A stretch of DNA of 64,000 bases from G963691835 sp963691835 (GTDB lineage: Bacteria; Pseudomonadota; Alphaproteobacteria; Thalassobaculales; Thalassobaculaceae). The notes beneath the pieces were generated by a model. That model had not been told where the DNA came from and did not search any database. It was given only the letters and a program-made list of their open reading frames with translations. Where the stretch lies: positions 4,402,001 through 4,466,000 of the forward strand of contig OY829383.1 in assembly GCA_963691835.1 (NCBI GenBank). Direction: 5' to 3'. The translations under genes were made by a program, and so were the position numbers. Of the stretch, positions 36,935-44,384 are shown in pieces (positions within the stretch are counted from its first letter, which is position 1; each line of letters begins with the position of its first letter).

Positions 36935-37894
36935 ACCGCCTGGGCCCTGAGCGGGTAAAAGACGGCGCCGAAGGCGGTTGGCCAACAACGTCAATCAGAC
37001 TTTTCCGGTTATAGCGCTTACCGAGCGGCCTATTCCGATCGGTGTTTCCATGGATCCGGACGCTTCTGGCCGGGATCGACGTATCAAATACACCAGCTCA
37101 CGAAATCGTGAACAGCTTCGTGATATTGCCGGACTCCGGACAACCTTTCTCGCACGGGCGGATGGGCGGGTGATGACTCTCTGCGCATCCCATAGTCTGC
37201 GGTCAAAAGTAATTATGGTTAATAAATCTATAAAATCGTTAATTTTCCGAGAATTAGAGAACGGAACTCTTGCATAAAATTTAACCTTTCGGATTGTTTT
37301 GATCAAATACTATATTTTTGAGAAATTTCCTAAATATAAATCACGCTTTCTGCTCATCTGCAGACTTACACCCTGATAATAATAATACTGTTGACGGTTA
37401 AAATCGGGCTTTTCTAAGATTTACCTACGAACGAACAACGAAATTCAATTGATCTCAGTCGAAACAATATTGAAGGAGTATTGAGAGATCGTGGTTGTCT
37501 TCATATGTCGCGAGTTACATTCGAGGGACCCATAGAGATATGGATGTCCAAAGCCATTACTGGACCAACCTCAAACGTAACTAAGTAACACGACGGGACT
37601 GAAGAGAACGCAAAACGCCACACGGTCTCTTGTGACCTGGTTGGGCTGTACAGCGCGGCCGAACAGCAGATGAAAGGAGATTGAAGATTTCAAGGCAGAG
37701 AGCTCGATGATCTCGGCATAAATTCAAATGTTGAGGGGTTCTTTGCACAGAATTCATCGCGTGCGATGGGTAGGCCTGACATCCCAGGACGACGGTCTGC
37801 AAATCAATCGCAAATGTCATATCAACATCAATTGAGGTCTCCCGGAAGTATGACTGACCAAACGCTTGTCTAATGGTTGATTTGCCTCTGGTCT
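36935..37894. other. AT-rich non-coding stretch without a convincing gene
   Basis: About 960 bases have lower GC than the flanks, with the most AT-rich core at about 37200-37480 (for example GGTTAATAAATCTATAAAATCGTTAATTTT). Short frames exist: about 99 codons on plus at 36978-37277, about 103 on minus at 36995-37306, and about 117 on minus at 37581-37934. None looks like a real protein, and codon use is unlike the neighbours. A good AAGGAG lies at 37473-37478 but is followed only by very short frames. It could be an eroded gene, a transferred insert or an RNA-encoding region. Confidence 0.5.
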
Positions 37895-37936
37895 CCGTGA
37901 GCGACCGGGCGGAGGATTTACCGCCCGCGCTCACGG
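37895..37936 (-). terminator. Strong hairpin downstream of the fused E1 gene
   Basis: CCGTGAGCG (37895-37903) pairs with CGCTCACGG (37928-37936), and CGGGCGG (37906-37912) pairs with CCGCCCG (37921-37927). The loop is AGGATTTA and there is a 2-base AC bulge. It is the strongest inverted repeat I noticed in the window. It lies about 60 nt beyond the minus-strand E1 stop. No T tract follows on the minus strand, so it may stabilise a 3' end rather than be a classical terminator. Confidence 0.5.
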
Positions 37937-37995
37937 TTGATATCTGAAAGCCTGATCTGACCCGGCTGACGATCTGACGGTGCGCAAGAAACAGG

Positions 37996-40188
37996 TCAGG
38001 CGGTCAACGGTGTGCCGATACCAGCCATCGCGCGCCGGTACCCTTCCTGGATCTCGGACGTCCCTGCCAGGGCCGCCTGCTCCAGCACCTTGGAGATCGT
38101 GGGTGACGCCTCTCCCCCGTGAACCCGCAACACGGGTTGGTCCAGCCAATCGAAGAGTTTCCGCTGTGCCTCATCCGCCAGGAGCTGCCCATACGAAGCG
38201 GTTTTCGGCCCCTGCTCCACGATCATGAGCGAGTTGGTCTTTCGCACGCTGGCCGAGACGGTGTCCCAGTCAATGCCTACAAGATCGAGGGATCGGAGAT
38301 CAATCACCTCCGCGTCCACACCCAATGCGTCGGCCGCCTCGATCGCCTTCTCGACCATGGCCAGATAAGAAACCACGGTGACCGCCTCCCCGGTGCGCCG
38401 GACCTTCGCCTTTCCGAGCGGGATGCGATAGTCGAGGTCGGTGGACGGCCCCGGTCCTGAGGTCGCGTATAGATCCACGTGCTCAACGACGAGAACCGGA
38501 TCCTCACAGTCCAGCGCGCTGTTCATGAGCCCGACATAGTCGAATGGGGTGGTTGGCGCCACGATGCGCCAGCCGGGGAACAACGCATACATACCCGTCG
38601 GGTCCATGGAATGCTGGGAGCCGTAGCCGGACCCCATGGCCACCTTGCCCCGCAGGACCAGCGGCATCTTGAGGGTATTGCCGAACATGTGCCGGACCTT
38701 GCCGATCTGATTGAAAACCTGGTCGGCGGCGACGAGCATGAAGTCCGGGTACATGAACTCGACGACCGGACGAACATGCCCGTCCATCGCCGCTCCACCA
38801 GCCAGCCCCGCGAAACTCTGCTCGCAGATCGGTGTGCCAAGAACACGTCCTGGAAAGCGGTCGGCAAGACCTTTGGTCGCCCCATTCGTCCCGCCTTTCA
38901 AACGGTGAATGTCCTCCCCCAGGCAAACAATCCGATCGTCCTGCTTCATCCGATGCGCCATGACATCCGAGACCACATCTATGAACTTCCGTTCCTCAAG
39001 CGCACCGGAGAAACTTTCGACCTCTTCGAACCGCGCACCATTCAACTCCGAGAGATCGCCACGGAGCCCTTCATCCACTCTCCCCGTATCCGGCCAAAGG
39101 CTCGAGATGATACGGCGGCGGTTGCCATCGGGCTCCGTCAGGGTTCCGACGACCGACCTCATCGTCTCAACCGACCGGTCTCTGATAAGAGCCGCTTCCT
39201 GATCCGTGAGGTACTTCTGCGCCTTCATCTCCTTGACCATTCGGTCGATGGGATCTCGCGCGCGCCACGCCGCCTCGTCTTCTTTCGTCCGATAGCCAAA
39301 GGCTGAGCCTGGCAGGGGGCCGTTCTGATGGAAGTACCGGTAGCAGAGGGCCTCAATCACCGTCGGCCCGCCCCCCGACCGCATGATCTCCGTCGCCTTC
39401 TCCATAGCCAGCGTGGTCGCCAACGGATCCATCCCGTCCACCCGGAAGGAAGGAATGCCAAACCCCGGCCCCCGGGACGACAATCGCGTCTCGGCTGTGA
39501 CCTCTTCGGGATGGGTCGCCACCGCGATGTGGTTATTTTCGATGAAGAAGCAGAGCGGCAGTTTCCACGCGGCGGCCAGATTCATGGTCTCCGACACGGA
39601 GCCGATGTGGACCGCACCGTCGCCGAAGAACGTGACCATCACGTCGTCGGTACCTTGCATCTTGCGGCTGAAGGCGGCGCCCGCGGCGAACGGGACCCCG
39701 CCGCCGACGATGGCATTGGTTCCGGTCACACCTGCCTCGGCCCACCGGAGGTGCATTGAGCCGCCGCGGCCAAATGTGAAACCCGGCTCGAGCCCCATGA
39801 TTTCGGCAAGTGTTTGGCGCAACAGATCAGGTATCGACGCGTCTTCTGTGGATGAGAGCGGATCAATGTCCCGCCCATCGATCACAGCCCGGATGGCCTT
39901 GGCGAGGAACTGATGGTGGGCCCGGTGAGAGCCGTTCACCTGGTCGGTTTTTGTCAGCGCGGCCATGGCGCCGACGGCCCCACCTTCCTGACCGATCGAG
40001 GAGTGGGCAGGACCATGCACCAACCCCTCCCCCGCAAGTTCCAGAACAGACTCCTCGAAGGCGCGGATGAGGTTGAGATGATGGAGCATGGCCAACAAGC
40101 GATCCCGGCCGGCCGCCTTCCAATCGTCCGGCGTGCTCCGGATCTCCTGCCAAGGGACTCCGCTCACGACATCCAGAATCTCGGGCAT
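37996..40188 (-). CDS. Fused alpha-beta E1 component, thiamine-dependent 2-oxoacid/acetoin-type dehydrogenase
   Basis: The 730-residue chain holds both E1 subunits. The alpha part (about 1-370) has SSIGQEGGAVGAMAAL, GRGGSMHLRW and the thiamine diphosphate motif GDGAVHIGSVSETMNLAAAWKLPLCFFIENN. The beta part (about 385-730) has GEDIHRLKGGTNGATKGL, TPICEQSFAGLAGGAAM, VEFMYPDFMLVAADQ and an EQGPKTASYG-type C-terminal region. No E2 or E3 gene is adjacent. ATG 40188 has GGAGAT just upstream and lies 2 nt after the preceding gene's TAG. The substrate (branched-chain, pyruvate, acetoin or other) is undetermined. Confidence 0.93.
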   Translation of the reverse strand: MPEILDVVSGVPWQEIRSTPDDWKAAGRDRLLAMLHHLNLIRAFEESVLELAGEGLVHGPAHSSIGQEGGAVGAMAALTKTDQVNGSHRAHHQFLAKAIRAVIDGRDIDPLSSTEDASIPDLLRQTLAEIMGLEPGFTFGRGGSMHLRWAEAGVTGTNAIVGGGVPFAAGAAFSRKMQGTDDVMVTFFGDGAVHIGSVSETMNLAAAWKLPLCFFIENNHIAVATHPEEVTAETRLSSRGPGFGIPSFRVDGMDPLATTLAMEKATEIMRSGGGPTVIEALCYRYFHQNGPLPGSAFGYRTKEDEAAWRARDPIDRMVKEMKAQKYLTDQEAALIRDRSVETMRSVVGTLTEPDGNRRRIISSLWPDTGRVDEGLRGDLSELNGARFEEVESFSGALEERKFIDVVSDVMAHRMKQDDRIVCLGEDIHRLKGGTNGATKGLADRFPGRVLGTPICEQSFAGLAGGAAMDGHVRPVVEFMYPDFMLVAADQVFNQIGKVRHMFGNTLKMPLVLRGKVAMGSGYGSQHSMDPTGMYALFPGWRIVAPTTPFDYVGLMNSALDCEDPVLVVEHVDLYATSGPGPSTDLDYRIPLGKAKVRRTGEAVTVVSYLAMVEKAIEAADALGVDAEVIDLRSLDLVGIDWDTVSASVRKTNSLMIVEQGPKTASYGQLLADEAQRKLFDWLDQPVLRVHGGEASPTISKVLEQAALAGTSEIQEGYRRAMAGIGTPLTA

Positions 40189-40190
40189 GA

Positions 40191-41135
40191 CTAATCTCCG
40201 ATTTTCTCGGATGCCTCTTTCTTGTGGCGAACCAGCGCCATCAGGCGTCGATCCCGCCAAACCTGCCGATCGACAAGGCCGTCCGCCGGCAGAACCTCCC
40301 GCCGCTGCGCCTCGAAAGCATCGACCATGGGGGCATCCCAATCCTTGGTCTGTGCCTGCTGCTCGGCGATCTCCAGATACGGCGGGCCAAGCCGGTCGAT
40401 GTAGTCCCGGATGCCGCCGGGCGCGTTGAGGTCGATGGTCTCGAACGGTCCCATGAACGACCACCGGTAGCCCAAACCGTCTTTGATCGTCTTATCGAGA
40501 TCGTCGGCGGAGACATATCCCCCGTCCACCAGCTTGAACGCCTCCGCCAGGACCGCGACTTGAAGGCGGTTGAGGATGAAGCCGTCGATCTCCTTCTTGA
40601 CGGTGATCGGGGTCATGCCCGCGTCGCTCATGATCGTATGGGCCTGTTCCACCACATCGGCGTCCGTCCAAGGCGTGGGCGCGATCTCAACCAACGGAAC
40701 CAGGTAAGGCGGGTTCACGGGGTGCGCCACCAAGCAGCGGGCGCGCCCCTCAAGTGTCTCGGTGAAGGTGGATGCCGGGAATGTCGATGTGGAGCTGGCA
40801 AGAATGGCGTCTGCCGGGGCAAGACGATCCAGCTCGGGGTAGAGCGCCCGCTTCACCTCCCGGTCTTCGAAGACATTCTCCTGCACCCAGGCGACGTCGC
40901 CGACAGCGTCCGCCAGATCCGCCGTGAGCCGGATCCGCGCCCGCGCTTCCGAGGCAGAAGGGATCAGTTCGTTTGCTTCAAGATCCGCAAGGTTGACGTC
41001 CAAAAGGCTCGCGGCCGCCTCCAAACCCTCCGCGTTCTTGTCATAGAGTGCGACGGTCGCGCCCGAGCGGACGAACACCATAGACCACGCACGACCGATC
41101 AGACCGGCGCCGACGACAGCAACCTTGCGGGACAT
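40191..41135 (-). CDS. 3-hydroxyacyl-CoA dehydrogenase family, lambda-crystallin/L-gulonate dehydrogenase-like
   Basis: The 314-residue NAD-dependent dehydrogenase begins with VAVVGAGLIGRAWSMVFVRSG. It has ASSTSTFPAS, LVAHPVNPPYLVPLVEIAPTP with the catalytic histidine, and the helical C-terminal domain with DGFILNRLQVAVLAEAFKLVDGGYVS. This pattern fits lambda-crystallin-type L-gulonate 3-dehydrogenase and L-carnitine dehydrogenase better than fatty-acid HADs. GGGAGG stands 8 nt before the ATG. The fused E1 follows immediately (2-nt gap), so they are one operon. A carnitine-like substrate would suit the BCCT gene nearby, but this is only inference. Confidence 0.92.
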   Translation of the reverse strand: MSRKVAVVGAGLIGRAWSMVFVRSGATVALYDKNAEGLEAAASLLDVNLADLEANELIPSASEARARIRLTADLADAVGDVAWVQENVFEDREVKRALYPELDRLAPADAILASSTSTFPASTFTETLEGRARCLVAHPVNPPYLVPLVEIAPTPWTDADVVEQAHTIMSDAGMTPITVKKEIDGFILNRLQVAVLAEAFKLVDGGYVSADDLDKTIKDGLGYRWSFMGPFETIDLNAPGGIRDYIDRLGPPYLEIAEQQAQTKDWDAPMVDAFEAQRREVLPADGLVDRQVWRDRRLMALVRHKKEASEKIGD

Positions 41136-41258
41136 GCCCGTACCTCCCTTGGTGTCCGGCTCCCGGCGAGCGCCACCGGACAGTTTTCGTGATGGCCGCA
41201 GCGGCCACGTATTGTTTCCAGGATGTCAGTCTAGGAGGACGGTTGCGGCTTGTAACCC

Positions 41259-41274
41259 CTCGTTCGCGAACGAG
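41259..41274. promoter_or_regulatory. Perfect 16-bp palindrome, putative operator
   Basis: CTCGTTCGCGAACGAG reads identically on both strands. It lies in the ~200-bp divergent gap, 124 bases upstream of the lambda-crystallin-like gene and 66 bases upstream of the quinone oxidoreductase ATG. The position suits a dimeric regulator of both units; no regulator gene is adjacent. Confidence 0.5.
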
Positions 41275-41339
41275 TGCGCCCTTGCGAAGCGCGGAAACGC
41301 CGGGGCATGATCCGGAAAAGTCCAGCTGGAGGAATCGAG

Positions 41340-42338
41340 ATGACGGCCTTGCCCGAGACGATGACCGCGATTGAAATCGAACCGTTCGGGCCACCCGAGG
41401 GGTTGAAGCCGACGACACGGCCGGTTCCGACCCCGGGCGAGGGCGAGGTTCTTTTCAAAGTGGATTACGCGGGCGTCAACCGGCCGGATGTGATGCAGCG
41501 CCAAGGGGGCTATCCTCCACCACCGGGCGCGCCCGACATTCCGGGCCTGGAAGTCGCCGGGACGATCGTGGCGCTCGGGCCAAACGTGACGGGATGGAAC
41601 GTCGGCGACAAGGCATGCGCTTTGGTCTCAGGCGGCGGATACGCGGAGTACTGCACGGCACCCGCACCGCAGTGCCTTCCGGTCCCCGGCCCTCTGTCCA
41701 TCGAAGAGGCGGCTGGTCTGCCGGAAACCTACTACACAGTTTGGACCAACGTCTTCGATCGCGGGCGCCTGAAAGAGGGCGAAACGATCCTGGTCCACGG
41801 CGGATCCAGCGGCATCGGCACAACGGCAATCCAGCTCGCCAAGGCCTTCGGTGCCCGGGTTTTCGCGACAGCGGGATCGGCGGAGAAGTGCAAGGTCTGC
41901 GAGGATCTGGGGGCGGAACGGGCCATCAACTACCGGGAAGAGGACTTCGTCGAGGTCATGAACGAACTCGGCGGCGCCGACGTGATCCTGGACATGGTTG
42001 GCGGCTCCTACATTCAGCGGAACCTGGACACGCTGAAGGTCGAGGGGCGGCTTTGCCAGATCGCGTTCCTGGAGCCACCGGTCGTTGAGAATTTCAACTT
42101 TCTCAAAATGTTGGTCCGGCGCCTGACGCTCACCGGCTCGACACTGCGGCCCCGGACCGTGGCTCAGAAGGCGGAGATCGCCGAGAGCCTCAAGGCGAAA
42201 GCCTGGCCGCTTCTGGAGAAAGGCGACATCCGGCCGATCCTCTTCAAGACCTTTCCTCTGGCAGAGGCGGCGGAATCCCATCGCCTGATGGAATCAAGCC
42301 AGCACATCGGCAAGATCCTGCTCGACTGCCGGACCTGA
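41340..42338 (+). CDS. NADPH:quinone oxidoreductase family (PIG3/zeta-crystallin type MDR)
   Basis: The 332-residue medium-chain dehydrogenase/reductase lacks the structural zinc cysteine cluster. Visible motifs are VDYAGVNRPDVMQRQGGYPPPPG, PGLEVAGTIVALGP, the NADPH-binding VHGGSSGIGTTAIQLAKAFGARVFATAGS, and IGKILLDC at the end. These fit the TP53I3 (PIG3)-like quinone oxidoreductase group. ATG 41340 has GGAGG 8 nt upstream; an upstream in-frame start would add residues outside the fold. Divergent from the lambda-crystallin/E1 operon across a palindrome. Confidence 0.93.
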   Translation: MTALPETMTAIEIEPFGPPEGLKPTTRPVPTPGEGEVLFKVDYAGVNRPDVMQRQGGYPPPPGAPDIPGLEVAGTIVALGPNVTGWNVGDKACALVSGGGYAEYCTAPAPQCLPVPGPLSIEEAAGLPETYYTVWTNVFDRGRLKEGETILVHGGSSGIGTTAIQLAKAFGARVFATAGSAEKCKVCEDLGAERAINYREEDFVEVMNELGGADVILDMVGGSYIQRNLDTLKVEGRLCQIAFLEPPVVENFNFLKMLVRRLTLTGSTLRPRTVAQKAEIAESLKAKAWPLLEKGDIRPILFKTFPLAEAAESHRLMESSQHIGKILLDCRT

Positions 42339-42357
42339 TATCCGAGGCACAGGGGCG

Positions 42358-43110
42358 TCAGATCTTGTTGGTTGTCGGCACCACGACGATTTGTGCCACG
42401 TCCACGGAAGCGGGCCGGGTCAGAGCCCAGACGATGGCGTCCGCGATGTCCTCTGGGTCGAGGGTGCCATCGGCGCCGTCATAGAACGCGCTTGCCTTAT
42501 CCGCATCGCCCTTGTGCCGGGCGGTGGCGAACTCCGTCCGAACGAGGCCCGGCAGAACTTCCGTCACCCGGATCGGGTCGGTCTTGTAGTCGTGCCGGAG
42601 CACTTCGGTCAGTGCACGCACGGCAAACTTGGAGGCGGTATAGCTCGCACCACCGGGGTAGGTTTTTAGGCCGGAGACGGAGCCGAGGGTCACCACGTGC
42701 CCCTCACCCCGCGCAATCATCCCCTCGATGAGCGCCCGGCAGACGCGGATGGTTCCGGTGACGTTGGTATCGATGACGCTGGCAAGATCCTCGACTGGGG
42801 TCTGGTCGAAGCGCTGCCGTCCTCCCGCATCATGTCCCGAGCAGACGACCACGGCATGAACGTCACGCCAGTCCGACGGAAGGGCGGCCTCAAACCCGGA
42901 CACGGCGTCAGCATCCGTCACATCCATTGCGACAGGCAGCACAGAGGCACCGTGACGATCTGCTAAGGCGCCCAAACGCTCCTGCCGACGTCCAGTTGCG
43001 ATGACACGGGCCCCTTCCGCGGCCAAGTATTCGACCGTCGACGCGCCGATCCCAGAGGTGGCGCCGATAACCGCGACGACCTTGCCGGTTAGATCCATCC
43101 GTTTCTTCAT
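42358..43110 (-). CDS. Short-chain dehydrogenase/reductase, 250 aa
   Basis: This classical SDR has IGATSGIGASTVEYLAAEGA for nucleotide binding, a CSG(H) in place of NNAG (VVVCSGHDAGG), a serine in LGSVSGLKTYPGG, and the catalytic pair in ASYTASKFA. The C-terminus lacks the usual VTGQ-type end (VDVAQIVVVPTTNKI). ATG 43110 follows GAGGGGTG. It is the last gene of a groES - inositol-phosphatase-like - SDR operon, 22 nt after the phosphatase gene. The substrate is unknown. Confidence 0.9.
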   Translation of the reverse strand: MKKRMDLTGKVVAVIGATSGIGASTVEYLAAEGARVIATGRRQERLGALADRHGASVLPVAMDVTDADAVSGFEAALPSDWRDVHAVVVCSGHDAGGRQRFDQTPVEDLASVIDTNVTGTIRVCRALIEGMIARGEGHVVTLGSVSGLKTYPGGASYTASKFAVRALTEVLRHDYKTDPIRVTEVLPGLVRTEFATARHKGDADKASAFYDGADGTLDPEDIADAIVWALTRPASVDVAQIVVVPTTNKI

Positions 43111-43132
43111 CACCCCTCGCAATCGATCGGTT

Positions 43133-43978
43133 TCAGCCGAGTTCGGGCAAGTCCTTCGGATAGAGCCCCTCCCGTAACTGCTGCCAGCTTGTCGCATCCG
43201 GTGCCGACATCAGGCCCCCGGTGAGTTCATGGGCGAGGTAGGAGCGCCCGTCGAGGCGGGCCTGATGCCCGCCCGCTTCCCGATGCAACATGGTTCCCGG
43301 AACGTGGTCCCACGGCATGCATTTCACATACATTGAGAAATGGGCCTCTCCGGTCAGCAGCCGGAGATACTCGTGACCCGCACAGCCAAGCCGATAGTGC
43401 TCATCGACGACATCGTCGGATCTGGCCCGCGTCTCCTCCCGCAACGGAGATGGCAGGAAGCGGAAGTTGAGCGCGCCGCGCATGGCATTGGTTTCTTTCG
43501 GCGGCAGCACCGAAAGGCGCCGGAGCGCCCCATCGGGACCATGCTTCCACGCGCCGCCGCCCTTCTCTCCGCCAGCCCAGCATTTGCCGAGCGGGTCATG
43601 GATCACCCCGAGAACCGCTTCGCCGCCAACAACGAGCGCGACCATCACACAGAAGTACCGGCCGCCATTGGCAAAGTTCCGGGTGCCGTCGACCGGGTCG
43701 ACGATCCAGACCGGCGCCTCTCCCCGCAAGGCGTCAAAGAGAGACGGATCGGCGGACGCCGCCTCTTCACCAAGCACGCGGGACCCTGGCAACATCCCCA
43801 TCAGTGCCGGCGTTAGAAGCGCTTCCGCCTCCTCATCGGCGATGGTCACCAGATCCTTTGGCCCCGTCTTCTCCCGCACCTCACCGGCTGCCAGGCTCTT
43901 ATGGCGCGGCATGATAACCTCAGCCGCCACCTCGTCGATCAAGGTGGCGATGCGGTCCGGTGTCGGGACAGACGTCAT
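43133..43978 (-). CDS. Inositol-monophosphatase-family phosphatase
   Basis: This 281-residue Mg-dependent phosphomonoesterase of the IMPase/CysQ/FBPase superfamily has metal-binding residues E71 (LGEE), D94 and D97 (WIVDPVDGTRNF) and D224 (MPWDHVPG). Known members act on inositol phosphates, PAP (CysQ) or histidinol phosphate; specificity cannot be read from sequence. It starts 17 nt after groES on the same strand. Confidence 0.92.
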   Translation of the reverse strand: MTSVPTPDRIATLIDEVAAEVIMPRHKSLAAGEVREKTGPKDLVTIADEEAEALLTPALMGMLPGSRVLGEEAASADPSLFDALRGEAPVWIVDPVDGTRNFANGGRYFCVMVALVVGGEAVLGVIHDPLGKCWAGGEKGGGAWKHGPDGALRRLSVLPPKETNAMRGALNFRFLPSPLREETRARSDDVVDEHYRLGCAGHEYLRLLTGEAHFSMYVKCMPWDHVPGTMLHREAGGHQARLDGRSYLAHELTGGLMSAPDATSWQQLREGLYPKDLPELG

Positions 43979-43995
43979 GGTTTGTCAGACGGGCC

Positions 43996-44286
43996 TCAGC
44001 CCTCGACGACGCCCATGATGTCGCTCTCCCGCATGATCAGGAAGTCCTTGCCGTCGATCTTCACTTCCGTGCCCGACCACTTGCCATAGAGGACCGTATC
44101 GCCGACCGAGACATCCAGCGGCGTAAGCTTGCCGTCGTCCGCGCGCGCGCCCGCGCCGGCAGCAACGACTTTGCCCTGCATCGGCTTTTCCTTGGCGGTA
44201 TCGGGAATGATGATCCCGCCCGCGGTGGTGGTCTCGGCCTCAAGAGGCTCGACAAGAACGCGGTCGTGCAGCGGCTTAAAGCTCAT
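43996..44286 (-). CDS. groES: Co-chaperonin GroES
   Basis: The full-length 96-residue GroES begins MSFKPLHDRVLVEP. It includes the mobile loop EAETTTAGGIIIPDTAKEKP and the roof/base VVAAGAGARADDGKLTPLDV and VLYGKWSGTEVKIDGKDFLIMRE. It caps the GroEL cavity. Unusually, no groEL follows; the next genes are the IMPase-like and SDR genes. GGGAGACCACTC precedes the ATG. The 98-nt gap to hflX contains a degenerate CIRCE-like element. Confidence 0.97.
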   Translation of the reverse strand: MSFKPLHDRVLVEPLEAETTTAGGIIIPDTAKEKPMQGKVVAAGAGARADDGKLTPLDVSVGDTVLYGKWSGTEVKIDGKDFLIMRESDIMGVVEG

Positions 44287-44337
44287 GAGTGGTCTCCCGG
44301 GTCTGGCGTGAACGTCTGTGGTTGGTTGGCGGGTGTC

Positions 44338-44364
44338 CTAGCACTTGGCGGGGCCGAGCGCGAG
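44338..44364 (-). promoter_or_regulatory. Degenerate CIRCE-like inverted repeat upstream of groES
   Basis: The arms CTAGCACTT and GAGCGCGAG are separated by exactly nine bases, matching the CIRCE layout TTAGCACTC-N9-GAGTGCTAA at about 13 of 18 arm positions. It sits ~50-78 bases before the groES ATG, where HrcA operators usually lie. The pairing of its own arms is imperfect, so function is uncertain. Confidence 0.4.
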
Positions 44365-44384
44365 ACCCTAGACCCAATCCGCCA

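Noticed and set aside
36978..37306. Overlapping ~100-codon frames on both strands in the AT-rich stretch
   Set aside because: Both have mixed, non-protein-like content, no recognised domain and no clear ribosome site; described as a non-coding stretch instead.
37581..37934. 117-codon minus-strand frame that could be a transposase or regulator remnant
   Set aside because: I looked for conserved catalytic acids or helix-turn-helix motifs and could not identify any; no flanking inverted repeats or target duplication.
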